Source of the DNA: Pseudomonas nitroreducens
Lineage (GTDB): Bacteria > Pseudomonadota > Gammaproteobacteria > Pseudomonadales > Pseudomonadaceae
NCBI RefSeq assembly: GCF_024170165.1
Contig: NZ_JALJXP010000003.1
Location: 62,001 to 126,000 of the forward strand
Direction of reading: 5' to 3'
Length of the DNA stretch: 64,000 bases
The notes below the pieces were generated by a model, which saw only the letters and a list, made by a program, of their open reading frames with translations, did not search any database and had not been told where the DNA came from. Shown here in pieces: positions 27,287 through 37,539 of the stretch; position 1 is the stretch's first letter, and each line of letters starts with the position of its first letter. The position numbers and the translations under genes were made by a program.

Positions 27287-27688
27287 ATGTCTTCGCGGGA
27301 AATCCGCCAGAGCCGCCACGCCTGGGTTCGCTACTGCCTGCTCGGCATCGGCTGGCTCAGCGTGGCACTGGGCGTGATCGGCATCTTCCTGCCGGTCCTG
27401 CCCACCACGCCCTTCCTCCTGCTCGCCGCCGCCTGCTTCATGCGCAGCTCCCAGCGCTTCTACGACTGGCTGGTGAACCACCCGAAGCTCGGCCCGTGGA
27501 TTCGCGACTACCTCGACGGCGAAGGCATCCCGCTCAAGGGCAAGGTCTACGCCATCGGCCTGATGTGGTGCAGCATCCTGATTTCCGGTTTCCTGGTGCA
27601 GCGCCCGTGGGCCTGGGCCTTCATGCTGACCAGCGCGACACTGGTGACTATCTATCTGATTCGGACGAAGACTCGGCGGCTGGATTAG
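27287..27688 (+). CDS. DUF454/YbaN inner-membrane protein
   Basis: A 133-aa protein with the DUF454 signature: GVIGIFLPVLPTTPFLLLAAACFMRSSQRFYDWLVNHP. Three hydrophobic segments (about 23-55, 85-105, 106-125). Role unknown. It follows the YecA-like gene with 7 nt spacing. Confidence 0.88.
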   Translation: MSSREIRQSRHAWVRYCLLGIGWLSVALGVIGIFLPVLPTTPFLLLAAACFMRSSQRFYDWLVNHPKLGPWIRDYLDGEGIPLKGKVYAIGLMWCSILISGFLVQRPWAWAFMLTSATLVTIYLIRTKTRRLD

Positions 27689-27758
27689 GCCATTGAGATA
27701 GACGGCCTGGCACGATACTTTCCAGACTTTCCAAGGATTGGTGGAGGTGCTGACGGCC

Positions 27759-28121
27759 ATGCGCACGCTCAAGGAAATTTTTACCGAGATCGAGTCTGTC
27801 CCTGACTACTTCGGTCATCAGATCAGCTCAGTCAATTATCAGAATGGCTGGGGTGATACGCCGCTGCATATTGTCAGTTGCTGGGGTGATTGCGAGGCCA
27901 TAAGGGTGCTTATCGAGGCTGGGGCGGATATCAACAAACCCGGTGAAACAGGCTTCACTCCTCTGCATTGCGCAGTTGAGCAGGATCACCCTCAAGCTGT
28001 AGCACTACTACTCACCCTGGGCGCGAAGGCTTTGCCGGATGCCAACGGACTAATGCCCTCCGACCTGGCAAAGCTGCTGAATCACAATGACGTCCTCAAG
28101 CTTCTGAATGCAGGCTGTTGA
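27759..28121 (+). CDS. Ankyrin-repeat protein (120 aa)
   Basis: About three ankyrin units: WGDTPLHIVSCWGDCEAIRVLIEAGAD, TGFTPLHCAVEQDHPQAVALLLTLGA and a degenerate C-terminal NGLMPSDLAKLLNHNDVLKLL. The ATG at 27759 has GGAGG at 27743-27747; a TTG at 27738 is possible. No signal peptide. GC counted over 27781-28020 is about 53%, well under its neighbours, which suggests recent acquisition. Small ankyrin proteins are often protein-binding inhibitors or immunity factors, but no partner toxin is adjacent. Confidence 0.85.
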   Translation: MRTLKEIFTEIESVPDYFGHQISSVNYQNGWGDTPLHIVSCWGDCEAIRVLIEAGADINKPGETGFTPLHCAVEQDHPQAVALLLTLGAKALPDANGLMPSDLAKLLNHNDVLKLLNAGC

Positions 28122-28124
28122 TCT

Positions 28125-29549
28125 TCACGCAGGCACCACAGCCCCCGCCATCCCATCTCCCTCAGAACGACGTCCCTCCACCCCCACCGCATCCACGGTA
28201 AAGCCAAAGGTGTTGACGCCCCCCTCGCTACGCACGAACACCGAACCGCCGTGCATGCTCGCCACCGCCTTGACGATGGACAGCCCCAGCCCGTGGCTGC
28301 TCTGGCTGTTGGCGCGGGCGAGGTCGGCGCGGTAGAAGCGCTCGAACAGGCGCGCGCGCTGTTCGGCGTTGATCGGCTCGCCAGGGTTGCTGACTTCCAC
28401 CAGCGCGGCGCCGCGCTCGCCGCTCAGGCGTACCTCGATACGACCGCCCGGCGCAGTGTGCTGGGCAGCGTTGTACAGCAGGTTGGTTACCGCACGCTGG
28501 AACAGCGCACGCTCGACGCAGGCCCGCGCATCGCCGCGCAGGTTCACCTGCACACCCTGCTCGTCGAAGATCACCTCGAGGAAATCCACGGTCGTCGCCA
28601 CTTCGGTCGCCAGCGAGGTTTCCACCCGCTCGGCGGCCAGCCCGCCCTGATCGACGCGGGCAAGGAACAGCATGTCGTTGACGATGGCGCGCAGGCGCTC
28701 CAGCTCTTCCAGGTTGGACTGCAGCACCTCTTCGTAATCCTGCGCGCTGCGCTCGCGGGACAGCGCCACCTGGCTCTGGCCGATCAGGTTGGCCAGCGGC
28801 GTGCGCAGTTCGTGGGCGACGTCGGCGTTGAACGACTCCAGCCGCAGGTAGGCCTGCTCCAGACGACCCAGCGCCTCGTTGAAGGCGCCGGCCAGCGCCG
28901 ACAGTTCCGCCGGCAGCCCTTCCAGGCGCAGGCGCTGGGAAAGCTGCTGCGGACTGATCTGCCGCGCCTCGGCGGACAGCTCGTGCACCGGGCGCAAACC
29001 GACCCGCGCGATCCAGTGCCCGCACAGCGTCGCCAGGGCGACACCCAGCGCGGACAGCACGAACAGGGTGATCAGCGTGGCATGCCGGGCGTGCTGAAAG
29101 GCCACGCTGTCGATTGCCGCCAGCAGCACCAGCGCCGGGCGACCACCGCTGGCGGGCAGCACGCCGACGCGGGCGCTGAGCGGCGCCTCGTGTTCCGGCA
29201 GTTCCAGCTCGGCATAGCCGTTGCCACTGCCGAGCATCCGCCGCACCGCCTCGTTGGGCTGGCCATAGCGGAAGCGCGAATCGTCGCTGTCGATCCAGAA
29301 GCGGATCAGCTGGTATTCCTGGCTCAGGGTGTTGAGCTTGAGCTGCATGTGCGGCCAGCGTTCGGCAAGGTCGGGCTTGTCGAGCATGCGCGCGACCATG
29401 TTGAAGCGGGTGTCCAGTTCCGAGCGCTGCAGGCGCTCGATCTGCCCATCGAGCACGCAATAAAGTGCCGAGCCGATCAGCAGGAAGATGCCCAGCGCGG
29501 CGGCGGCGAACATGCCCGCCAGACGCGTGGAAAGCGACAGCCCCCTCAC
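28125..29549 (-). CDS. Sensor histidine kinase, heavy-metal (CopS/CusS) type
   Basis: A 474-aa membrane kinase: helix 1 (13-33), periplasmic sensor (about 35-155), helix 2 (157-180), HAMP (181-235), HisKA with phosphoacceptor His246 in [11 protein letters not shown], and HATPase with [10 protein letters not shown] and [10 protein letters not shown]. The start is GTG at 29547-29549, overlapping the response-regulator stop (GTGA). Family name suggests metal sensing, but the ligand is not shown by sequence. Last gene of the RND operon. Confidence 0.92.
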   Translation of the reverse strand: MRGLSLSTRLAGMFAAAALGIFLLIGSALYCVLDGQIERLQRSELDTRFNMVARMLDKPDLAERWPHMQLKLNTLSQEYQLIRFWIDSDDSRFRYGQPNEAVRRMLGSGNGYAELELPEHEAPLSARVGVLPASGGRPALVLLAAIDSVAFQHARHATLITLFVLSALGVALATLCGHWIARVGLRPVHELSAEARQISPQQLSQRLRLEGLPAELSALAGAFNEALGRLEQAYLRLESFNADVAHELRTPLANLIGQSQVALSRERSAQDYEEVLQSNLEELERLRAIVNDMLFLARVDQGGLAAERVETSLATEVATTVDFLEVIFDEQGVQVNLRGDARACVERALFQRAVTNLLYNAAQHTAPGGRIEVRLSGERGAALVEVSNPGEPINAEQRARLFERFYRADLARANSQSSHGLGLSIVKAVASMHGGSVFVRSEGGVNTFGFTVDAVGVEGRRSEGDGMAGAVVPA

Positions 29550-30238
29550 GCTTCGCGCTCCTGGGCGGCCCGGCTTTCCAGCACGTAGCCCATGCCGCGG
29601 ATGGTGTGCAGCAGCTTGGTGTCGAAGGGCCCGTCGAGTTTGGCGCGCAGGCGCTTGATGGCGACTTCGACGACGTTGGTGTCGGTGTCGAAATTGATGT
29701 CCCAGACCAGCTCGGCGATGGCCGTCTTGGAAAGGATTTCCCCACTGCGCTGAGCCAGCACGCAGAGCAGCGAATACTCCTTGGCGGTCAGCTCCAGGCG
29801 CGTGCCGCCGCGCTGCACACGGCGGCTGACGAGGTCGATGGCGAGGTCGGCAATGCGCATCTGCGTCGCGCTTTCCAGGTGCGCGCCCCGGCGGGTCAAG
29901 GCCTGCAGGCGCGCCACCAGTTCGAGGAAGGAGAACGGCTTGATCAGATAGTCGTCGGCGCCTTCGCGCAGGCCGCGCACGCGGTCTTCCACCCGCTCGC
30001 GGGCGGTGAGCATGATCACCGGGGTCTGGCGCTGTTCGCGCAGGGCGCGCAGCACGCCGTAGCCGTCGATGCCGGGGAGCATCACGTCGAGGACGATGAC
30101 GTCGTATTCACCGTTGAGCGCCAGGTGCCGGCCGTCGATGCCGTTGCTGGCAACGTCCACGGTAAAGCCCTGCTCGCTCAGCCCGCGCTGCAGGTAGTCG
30201 GCGGTCTTGCTCTCGTCTTCGACAATCAGTACGCGCAT
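29546..30238 (-). CDS. OmpR/CopR-type response regulator
   Basis: A 230-aa regulator: receiver domain with acidic pocket ED (7-8) and phosphoacceptor Asp51 in VLDVMLPG, then an OmpR winged helix (about 125-225; [23 protein letters not shown]). The ATG at 30238 begins MRVLIVEDE; an upstream extension is unlikely. It lies 52 nt after the RND gene and overlaps the kinase gene by 4 nt. The inverted repeat at 34611-34630 upstream of the operon is a candidate binding site. Confidence 0.93.
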   Translation of the reverse strand: MRVLIVEDESKTADYLQRGLSEQGFTVDVASNGIDGRHLALNGEYDVIVLDVMLPGIDGYGVLRALREQRQTPVIMLTARERVEDRVRGLREGADDYLIKPFSFLELVARLQALTRRGAHLESATQMRIADLAIDLVSRRVQRGGTRLELTAKEYSLLCVLAQRSGEILSKTAIAELVWDINFDTDTNVVEVAIKRLRAKLDGPFDTKLLHTIRGMGYVLESRAAQEREA

Positions 30239-30290
30239 GCCAGCCCTCCATTCGTGAAGCCCGCAGTCCGGCATGCTACCCAGGCGCTCC

Positions 30291-33200
30291 TCATACCGCA
30301 CCTCCCAGCGTGGCCGGCGCCGGTTGCTGGCGATGGAACAGCCGGTCCAGCGCCAGGTACACCACCGGCGTGCTGAACAGGGTCAGCGCCTGGCTGAACA
30401 GCAGCCCGCCGACCACTGCCACACCCAGCGGCTGGCGCAGTTCCGAACCGGTGCCGAAGCCGATCATCAGCGGGATAGCCCCCAGCAGCGCGGCCAGCGT
30501 GGTCATCATGATCGGCCGGAAGCGCGCCAGGCATGCCTCGCGAATCGCGTCGTAGGGCGACAGCCCGCGCTGGCGTTGCGCGGCCAGGGCAAAGTCGACC
30601 ATCAGGATGCCGTTCTTCTTGACGATGCCGATCAGCAGCACCAGGCCGATCAGCGCCATCACCGAGAACTCCAGGCCCCAGCCCCAGAGCAGGAACACCG
30701 CACCGATGCCCGCCGACGGCAAGGTGGAAAGAATGGTCAGCGGGTGCACGAAACTCTCGTAGAGCACGCCGAGGATCACGTAGACCGCGAACAGCGCCGC
30801 GAGGATCAGCAACGGCTGGCTCGCCAGCGAACTCTGGAAGGCCGCCGCGGCCCCCTGGAATTCACCGCTGATGCTCGATGGCATGCCGATCTCCGCCTGG
30901 GCACGCTGCACCAAGTTCACGGCGTCGCCCAGGGCCACGCCCGGCGACAGGTTGAAGGACAGCGTCACCGCCGGGAACATGCCGTTGTGGTTGATCTGCA
31001 GCGGCCCCGACTGGTCCGGCGCGACCCGCGCCAACGCCGCCAGCGGCACCATCTCGCCGGTCAGCGGCGAGCGCAGGTGGAACCAGGCCAGACTGTCCGC
31101 GCGGCCGCGCTGCCGTGAATCCAGTTCGAGGATGACCTTGTACTGGTTGACCTCGGTCTGGAATTCGCCGACCTGGCGCTGACCGAAGGCGTCGTAGAGG
31201 GTCTGACTGACGTCTTCGGCGGACAGCCCGAAGCGTGCCGCCGCCACCCGGTCGATCTGCAGCGAGGTCACGCTGGCACCCATCTGCAGGTCGTTGGACA
31301 CATCCTGCAGGCCGCCCTCCTCCTTCAGCCGCTGGGTCAGGCGGTCCGCCCATTGCGCCAGCGCCGCGCTGTCGTTGCTGCGCAGGGCGTACTGGTACTG
31401 GGTGCGCACCGGCCCGGTGGCGAGGTTGATGTCCTGCGCCGAACGCAGGTAGAGGACGATGCCCGGCACCTTGGCCAGCTTGGGCCGGATGCGGTTGATG
31501 AACTCGTCCACCGAGACGTCGCGATCGCCGCGGTCCTTGAGCACGATCCAGAAGCGCCCGTTGGACAGGCTCTGGCTGCCGCCGGTGATGCCGATGGCGT
31601 GGTTGTAGCTCTGCACTGCCGGGTCGGCGGCAACGATGTCGGCGAGCTGCTTGTGCTTCTCGGCCATGTCGGCATAGGAGATGTCCTCGGCGGCCTGGGT
31701 GGTGCCGAAGACGAAGGCGGTATCCTGGGACGGGAAGAAGCCCTTGGGGATGCCGACGTAACCGCCCACCGCAATGGCCACGCAGACCACGAAACCGGCG
31801 AGCACCGTGCGCTGGTGATGCAGCGACCAGTCCAGCCCCCTGGCGTAGCGCGCCAGTAGCCAGCCGGCGATGCCTCCGTCGTCGTGCCCGTGTTTTGGCG
31901 CGCCCATAAAGCGCGAGGCGAGCATCGGCGCGATGGTCAGCGAGGCGACCACCGAAATCAGGATGGCCGCCGTGACGCTGACGGCGAACTCGCGGAACAG
32001 GCGCCCGACGATGCCGCCCATGAACAGCAGCGGGATGAATGCGGCGATCAGCGAGAAGCTGATCGACACCACCGTGAAGCTGATCTCCGAGGCGCCGGCC
32101 AGCGCCGCCTGCACCCGGTCCTTGCCCTGTTCCAGGTGGCGGTGGATGTTCTCCACCACCACGATGGCGTCGTCGACGATGAAGCCCACGGCGATGATCA
32201 GCGCCACCAGCGTCAGGTTGTTCAGGGTGAAGCCCAGCAGGTACATGGCCGCGAAGCTCGCGCTGAGCGACACCGCCAGCACCGTGGCGACGATCAGGGT
32301 CGCCGACAGCTGACGCAGGAACAGCCCCATCACCAGCACCACCAGCCCCATGGTCAGCAGCAGGGTCATCTCCACCTCGTGCAGCGAGGCGCGGATGGTG
32401 CGCGTACGGTCGTTGAGCACTTCCACCTCGACGCCCGCCGGCAGCATGTCGCGCAGGCGCGGCAGCTCGGCCTGGATCGCATCGGAGGTCTCGACGATGT
32501 TCGCGCCGGGCTGGCGCAGGATCACCAGCGCCACGCCGGGGCGCCCATCCGGCCAGGCCTGCACGTAATCGTCTTCCGGCGCCTTCACCACCTTGGCCAG
32601 ATCGCGCAGGAACACCGGCGCGCCGGCGCGATAGGCCACCACCAGGTCGCCATATTCATGGGGGCTGAACAACTGGTCGTTGGCCGCCAGGGTCGACACG
32701 CGGCCATCGCCGAACAGCGCACCCTTGGCCTGGTTGATGCTCGCCGACTGCAGCGACTGGCGCAGGTCGGCCAGGGTCAGGCGGTAGGCGGCCAGCTTTT
32801 CCGGCTGCGCCTGGATACGGATCGCCGGACGCTGCTGGCCGACCACGAAGATCTGCCCCACCCCACTGATCTGGCTGAGCTGGCGCGACAGCAGCACTTC
32901 GGCGAGGTCGCTCAGCTCGATCAGCGGCATCAGCTCGGAGTTCACCCGGACGATCATGATCGGGCTGTCCGCCGGGTTGATCTTGCGCCAGGTCGGCAGG
33001 TTCGGCATGTCCGCCGGCAGGCGTCCGGCGGCAGCGTTGATCGCGGCGGTGACCTCCTGGGCAGCGACGTCGATGTTCTTGTCCAGGTCGAACTGCAGGG
33101 TCAGGGTAGTCGAGCCCAGTGCGCTGGTGGAGAGCATCTGGGTGATGCCGGGGATGGCGCTGAACTGCACTTCCAGCGGCGTCGCCACCGACGACGCCAT

Positions 33201-33386
33201 GGTTTCCGGACTACCGCCGGGCAGCAGCGCCTGTACCTGGATGGTGGGGAAATCCACCTGCGGCAGCGGTGCCACGCCCAGGCGGAAAAACGCCAGCAGG
33301 CCGAGCATCAGCGAAGCGATGGTCAACAGGCAGGTGGCGATGGGGTGGCGCACGCACCAGCCGGACATGCCGGCGCGCACAGTCAC
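30291..33386 (-). CDS. RND efflux permease, MdtC/MuxC-like
   Basis: A 1031-aa inner-membrane proton antiporter with 12 predicted helices and two large periplasmic loops. Seen: [33 protein letters not shown] at the N-terminus, [16 protein letters not shown], the family-typical [17 protein letters not shown] in helix 4, and [14 protein letters not shown]. The sequence is closest to MdtB/MdtC. GTG start at 33386 overlaps the adaptor gene stop; an ATG six codons later is possible. No outer-membrane channel gene is in the operon. Confidence 0.93.
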   Translation of the reverse strand: MTVRAGMSGWCVRHPIATCLLTIASLMLGLLAFFRLGVAPLPQVDFPTIQVQALLPGGSPETMASSVATPLEVQFSAIPGITQMLSTSALGSTTLTLQFDLDKNIDVAAQEVTAAINAAAGRLPADMPNLPTWRKINPADSPIMIVRVNSELMPLIELSDLAEVLLSRQLSQISGVGQIFVVGQQRPAIRIQAQPEKLAAYRLTLADLRQSLQSASINQAKGALFGDGRVSTLAANDQLFSPHEYGDLVVAYRAGAPVFLRDLAKVVKAPEDDYVQAWPDGRPGVALVILRQPGANIVETSDAIQAELPRLRDMLPAGVEVEVLNDRTRTIRASLHEVEMTLLLTMGLVVLVMGLFLRQLSATLIVATVLAVSLSASFAAMYLLGFTLNNLTLVALIIAVGFIVDDAIVVVENIHRHLEQGKDRVQAALAGASEISFTVVSISFSLIAAFIPLLFMGGIVGRLFREFAVSVTAAILISVVASLTIAPMLASRFMGAPKHGHDDGGIAGWLLARYARGLDWSLHHQRTVLAGFVVCVAIAVGGYVGIPKGFFPSQDTAFVFGTTQAAEDISYADMAEKHKQLADIVAADPAVQSYNHAIGITGGSQSLSNGRFWIVLKDRGDRDVSVDEFINRIRPKLAKVPGIVLYLRSAQDINLATGPVRTQYQYALRSNDSAALAQWADRLTQRLKEEGGLQDVSNDLQMGASVTSLQIDRVAAARFGLSAEDVSQTLYDAFGQRQVGEFQTEVNQYKVILELDSRQRGRADSLAWFHLRSPLTGEMVPLAALARVAPDQSGPLQINHNGMFPAVTLSFNLSPGVALGDAVNLVQRAQAEIGMPSSISGEFQGAAAAFQSSLASQPLLILAALFAVYVILGVLYESFVHPLTILSTLPSAGIGAVFLLWGWGLEFSVMALIGLVLLIGIVKKNGILMVDFALAAQRQRGLSPYDAIREACLARFRPIMMTTLAALLGAIPLMIGFGTGSELRQPLGVAVVGGLLFSQALTLFSTPVVYLALDRLFHRQQPAPATLGGAV

Positions 33387-34528
33387 GGCTCGCTCCGGCG
33401 GGCCAGGGTCTGCACGTCGCCCTGCACCTCCACGCGGGCGCCGGGGGTCAGGCGCGAGTGGCCGTCGAGCACCACTTCATCGTCCGCTGCGAGGCCTTCC
33501 ACCAGGGTGCGGCCGTCGACTTCCTGGACGATGCGTACCGGCACCTTCTGCGCCTTGCCATCTTCGATGCGGAACACATAGGCGCCGTCCAGGCCGCGGC
33601 GGACGGCGCGGCTGTCGAGCACCAGGCCGTTGTGCAGCACGCCGGACTGCAGGTCGATGGCGACGAACTGGCCCGGCCACAGCTGGCCGTCCTTGTTGTC
33701 GAACACCGCGCGCACGCGGATGGTGCCGGTGCTGCTGGCCACCTGGTTGTCGATGCTGCGCAGGTGGCCTTCGCCGAGCAGCTGGCCACCGTCGCGGCTG
33801 CGGGCGACCACCGGCGAATCGCTGCTGAGCAGCGGCTGCAGCTGCGGCAGGCTTTCCTGCGGCAGGGCAAAGACCACCGAGATCGGCGACATCTGAGTGA
33901 CGGTGAACAGGCCGCTGCTGTCATTGCTGCGCAGCAGATTGCCAACGTCGACGTTGCGGATGCCGACGCGGCCGGCGACCGGCGAGGTGATGCGGGTATA
34001 GGACAGGCGCACGCGCTCGGCATCGATGGTGGCCTGGTTGCCGCGCAGGGTGGCGCGCAGACGCGCGGCCTCGGCTTCGGTCTGTTCCAGGGTCTGGCGG
34101 GAAATCGAGCCGCGCTGGCTCAGCGTCTGGTAGCGCGCCAGGTCCTGCTCGACGATGCGCAGCTGCGCCTGGTTGCTCTGCCTGGTCGCCTCGGCCTGTT
34201 CCAGCGCGGCGTTGATGGCGCGGTCGTCGATGGTCGCCAGCAGTTCGCCTTCCTTGACCATCTGCCCCTCCTCCACCAGCAGCGCGGTGAGCTGGCCTTC
34301 CACCTGCGGGCGCACCAGCACGCTGTGCAGCGAGGTAACGGTGCCGACGCCGTCGAGGTTCTGCGTCAGGTCCTCGCGGGCCACCCGCGCCAGGGTCACC
34401 GGCACGCCGGCTGGCTGGGCCGCCGCCTGCGGGGCCTCGTGGCGGCCGGCAAAGCCCCAGATGCCCGCTCCCAGCGCCGCCACTCCCAGCAACCCTGCCG
34501 TCAGCCAAACCCGCCGTTGCCCCTGCAT
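33383..34528 (-). CDS. RND periplasmic adaptor (MdtA-like, HlyD family)
   Basis: A 381-aa membrane-fusion protein: N-terminal anchor (residues 8-27), biotinyl-lipoyl halves (VRPQVEGQLTALLVEEGQMVKEGELLATID and RITSPVAGRVGIRNVDVGN), an alpha-helical hairpin between them, and a beta-barrel domain (DNKDGQLWPGQFVAI). The ATG at 34528 has AGGAGAG upstream. First gene of adaptor-pump-regulator-kinase, all coupled by short overlaps or gaps. The same four-gene set occurs as PA1435-PA1438 in P. aeruginosa (from memory). Confidence 0.92.
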   Translation of the reverse strand: MQGQRRVWLTAGLLGVAALGAGIWGFAGRHEAPQAAAQPAGVPVTLARVAREDLTQNLDGVGTVTSLHSVLVRPQVEGQLTALLVEEGQMVKEGELLATIDDRAINAALEQAEATRQSNQAQLRIVEQDLARYQTLSQRGSISRQTLEQTEAEAARLRATLRGNQATIDAERVRLSYTRITSPVAGRVGIRNVDVGNLLRSNDSSGLFTVTQMSPISVVFALPQESLPQLQPLLSSDSPVVARSRDGGQLLGEGHLRSIDNQVASSTGTIRVRAVFDNKDGQLWPGQFVAIDLQSGVLHNGLVLDSRAVRRGLDGAYVFRIEDGKAQKVPVRIVQEVDGRTLVEGLAADDEVVLDGHSRLTPGARVEVQGDVQTLARRSEP

Positions 34529-34610
34529 CCCGCTCTCCTGCGTCTGGTTCGGCCACAGCGGCCGCATCCTGGGGTTATAAGCCAGAGCCCGGGACCGCAC
34601 GCTGACCCTT

Positions 34611-34630
34611 AAATGACAATCCTGTCAGTT
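34611..34630. promoter_or_regulatory. CopR/CusR-like inverted repeat between RND operon and lapG
   Basis: TGACA-ATCC-TGTCA (34614-34627) with extended arms AAATGACA / TGTCAGTT (one mismatch). TGACA inverted repeats of this form are the boxes of CopR/CusR-type regulators. It lies 86 nt upstream of the adaptor start on the minus strand and 110 nt upstream of lapG on the plus strand. Binding is inferred. Confidence 0.55.
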
Positions 34631-34736
34631 TCGCCGCCAAGTCCCGTACCACGCGGCTTTTCGGCCAATGGCGATGCGCCAGCGCAAGTTTGCGAAGAGC
34701 GCCTAGACTCCACACATCCCACATGGAGCGCTGGCG

Positions 34737-35438
34737 ATGCAGCCACCCCGAGGAGCCCCCCGGCTGTTCGCCAGCCCGCTACGTCTGCGGGCTGGCGTGC
34801 TGCTGCTCGCGCTCCTCGCACTGACCGCCAGCGCCGCCTGGAACTTCGACACCATCCTGAAGAACGCCGAGCAGAAGTACCCCGACCTCGGCACCGGAAA
34901 AGGCCGTATCCAGTCCTGGGGCCGGCTGATCGACGACAGCGAAAACCTCGACGAGCCCGCCAAGCTCAAGGCGGTCAACGCCTTCTTCAACGGCGCCCTG
35001 GTATTCACCGACGACCGCACCGTCTGGCACCAGGAGGACTACTGGGCGACACCGGTGGAATCCCTCTACAAGGGCGCCGGCGACTGCGAGGACTACTCCA
35101 TCGCCAAGTTCGTCACCCTGCGCCGCCTCGGGGTCGCCAGCGACAAGCTGCGCATCACCTACGTCAAGGCGCTGCAGCAGAACCAAGCGCACATGGTGCT
35201 CACCTACTACGCCTCCCCCACTGCCGAACCGCTGGTGCTGGACAACCTGATCCCGCAGATCAAGCCCGCCTCCCAGCGCAAGGACCTCCTGCCCGTCTAC
35301 GCCTTCAACGCCGAGGGGCTCTGGCTGCCCGGCCCCGGCGGCGGCAAGCGCACCGGCGACAGCAAGAAGCTGTCGCGCTGGCAGGACCTGTTGACCAAGA
35401 TGCGCGCCGAGGGCCTGGACCTCGACGAGACGCGATAG
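34737..35438 (+). CDS. lapG: Periplasmic cysteine protease LapG
   Basis: A transglutaminase-like protease (DUF920 family) that clips large surface adhesins at the N-terminus when released by LapD. 233 aa with a signal or anchor (about 17-34), then catalytic Cys117 in GAGDCEDYS, His152 in AHMVLTY and Asp169 in VLDNLIP. The ATG at 34737 follows GGAG. It is 12 nt upstream of lapD. In P. aeruginosa the target is CdrA; no LapA- or CdrA-type adhesin is in this window. Confidence 0.93.
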   Translation: MQPPRGAPRLFASPLRLRAGVLLLALLALTASAAWNFDTILKNAEQKYPDLGTGKGRIQSWGRLIDDSENLDEPAKLKAVNAFFNGALVFTDDRTVWHQEDYWATPVESLYKGAGDCEDYSIAKFVTLRRLGVASDKLRITYVKALQQNQAHMVLTYYASPTAEPLVLDNLIPQIKPASQRKDLLPVYAFNAEGLWLPGPGGGKRTGDSKKLSRWQDLLTKMRAEGLDLDETR

Positions 35439-35450
35439 GAGAACCCCGGC

Positions 35451-37406
35451 ATGTCATTGCTCAAGCAACTGTTCCTGGCGATCTGCCTGTTCCTCGTGGT
35501 GGCCTTCGCCGGCAGCTTCGCCGCCAGCCTGGAAAGCTCCCGCGAGCAGCTGATCGGCCAGTTGCGCTCCCACGCCCAGGACGCCGCCACCGCGCTGGGG
35601 CTGTCGCTCACCCCGCACGTGGACGATCCGGCGATGATCGAGCTGATGGTCAGCTCGATCTTCGACTCCGGCTACTTCGCCACCATCCGCGTGGTGAGCA
35701 TTCCCGAGGGCAAGGTGATAGTCGAACGCGACAGCGACACACAGAACCAGCAGGTACCGGCCTGGTTCGCCAGGCTGGTCAACCTCAAGGCCCAGGGCGG
35801 TGACGCGCTGATCATGCGCGGCTGGGAGCAGGCCGCGCGGGTCGAGGTGGTCAGCCATCCGCAGTTCGCCCTGGCCAAGCTGTGGGACGGCGCGCTGGGC
35901 AGCCTCGCCTGGCTGCTGGCCTGCGGGCTGGTCAGCGCCGTCCTCGGCGGCTGGCTGCTGCGTACCCAGTTGAAGCCGCTGGACCAGATGGTGCAGCAGG
36001 CCCACGCCATCACCCGCCGCGAATTCCTCACCCTGCCCAAGGAACCGCGCACCCCGGAACTCAAGCGCGTTGTGCAGGCGATGAACCAGATGGTCGACAA
36101 GCTCAAGGCGCTGTTCGCCGAGGAAGCCACCCGCAGCGAGAAGCTGCGCGAGGAAGCGTACCAGGACAGTCTCTCCGGCCTGGCCAACCGCCGCCTGTTC
36201 GACGCACGGCTGGATGCGCAACTGTCCCCCAGCGAGCAGAATGCCGCCGGCTATCTGTTGCTGCTGCGCCTGAACGACCTGGCCGGCCTCAACCAGCGTC
36301 TGGGCGGGCAGCGCACCGACGCGCTGATCCGCGATGTGGCCGAGCTGCTGGAGCGTGAGCGCGAGACCCACGGCACCCCGGACTGGCTGGCCGCACGCAG
36401 CCGTGGCGGCGAGTTCACCCTGCTCGCCCCCGGCGTCGACAGCGCCAGCGCCGAACTGCTCGCCGACCAGCTCAGCGCCGCCCTGGAGAACCTACGCGGC
36501 ACCGGCGCCAGCGACTGCAAGCCGGTGGCGCACCTTGGCCTGGCGGCCTTCCGCCCCGGCGAATCGGCGGCCAGCGTGCTGTCCCGCGCGGACCAGGCAC
36601 TGGCGCAAGCGCAATCCTCGCCGGACCGCCCCTGGCAGCGCCTGGACAGCTCCGGCGGCCAGCCCGCGCAGGACTCCCGCGCGTGGCGCGACTGGCTCGA
36701 CGATGCCCTGCAGAAGGGCAAGCTGCAGCTGTGGTTCCAGCCGGTGCGCGCCTGTGTCGAGAACGGCGCACTGCTGCACCAGAAGGTCCTCGCGCGACTG
36801 CTCGACCCCAAGGGCGAGGCGGTCGCTGCCGGGCAGTTCCTGCCGTGGATCGAACGCTTCGGCTGGTCCGCGCGCTTCGACCTGGCCATGCTCGAACACG
36901 CCCTCGCGCACCTCGCCCAGCAACCGGCACCGCTGGCCCTGTCGCTGTCAGCGGAAACCGTGCGCAGCGCCGAGCCCCTGCGCCAGCTGTTCGAAATCCT
37001 CCGTGCGCATCCGCAGGAAGCGCAGCTGATGACCCTGGAAGTGGACGAACGCTACCTGCCGCCACCGGCCGAGCTGGAAAAACTCGCCCAGTCGGTGCAG
37101 GACGTCGGCGCCCAGCTCGGCCTGCAGCACTTCGGCGGGCGCTTCAGCCTGATCGGCAACCTGACCCGGCTGGGCCTTGCCTACCTGAAGATCGACGGCA
37201 GCTACATCCGTGCCATCGACCAGGACAACGACAAGCGCCTGTTCATCGAAGCCATGTACCGCGCCTCCAACAGCATCGACCTGCCGCTGATCGCGGAGAT
37301 GGTCGAGACCGAGGGCGAGCTGCAGGTGCTACGGGAGATGGGGATTGCCGGGGCGATGGGGCGGCTGGTCGGGGCGCCGAAGCCTTCGCAGAAGAGCGGC
37401 GGGTAG
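35451..37406 (+). CDS. lapD: c-di-GMP receptor LapD (degenerate GGDEF-EAL)
   Basis: A 651-aa inner-membrane receptor: helix 1 (5-25), periplasmic LapD/MoxY domain (about 26-150), helix 2 (152-172), HAMP, GGDEF and EAL domains. Both catalytic motifs are degenerate: RGGEF at 318-322 instead of GGDEF and KVLAR at 445-449 at the EAL position. That fits a receptor that binds c-di-GMP through the EAL domain and sequesters LapG. AGGAG precedes the ATG. Confidence 0.93.
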   Translation: MSLLKQLFLAICLFLVVAFAGSFAASLESSREQLIGQLRSHAQDAATALGLSLTPHVDDPAMIELMVSSIFDSGYFATIRVVSIPEGKVIVERDSDTQNQQVPAWFARLVNLKAQGGDALIMRGWEQAARVEVVSHPQFALAKLWDGALGSLAWLLACGLVSAVLGGWLLRTQLKPLDQMVQQAHAITRREFLTLPKEPRTPELKRVVQAMNQMVDKLKALFAEEATRSEKLREEAYQDSLSGLANRRLFDARLDAQLSPSEQNAAGYLLLLRLNDLAGLNQRLGGQRTDALIRDVAELLERERETHGTPDWLAARSRGGEFTLLAPGVDSASAELLADQLSAALENLRGTGASDCKPVAHLGLAAFRPGESAASVLSRADQALAQAQSSPDRPWQRLDSSGGQPAQDSRAWRDWLDDALQKGKLQLWFQPVRACVENGALLHQKVLARLLDPKGEAVAAGQFLPWIERFGWSARFDLAMLEHALAHLAQQPAPLALSLSAETVRSAEPLRQLFEILRAHPQEAQLMTLEVDERYLPPPAELEKLAQSVQDVGAQLGLQHFGGRFSLIGNLTRLGLAYLKIDGSYIRAIDQDNDKRLFIEAMYRASNSIDLPLIAEMVETEGELQVLREMGIAGAMGRLVGAPKPSQKSGG

Positions 37407-37425
37407 ACCGTCGGCCCTGCCGACG

Positions 37426-37505
37426 GATCGCGGACATGGACCGCTCCTACAAGATCGGCTCCGGTGTTTCCGCTTATCGCAGGAGCGGGCTTTGTCCACG
37501 ATACT
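37426..37505. repeat. Degenerate REP-like elements after lapD
   Basis: CCGTCGGCCCTGCCGACGG hairpin (37410-37427 region), then GACCGCTCCTAC and CGCAGGAGCGGGCTTTGTCC, which are inverted REP-type ends. No open frame of interest. First part of a gene-free stretch of about 530 nt (37407-37936). Confidence 0.6.
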
Positions 37506-37539
37506 TTTGCTTGGGGTTCTGTGATTAAGCGCCGCTTTG

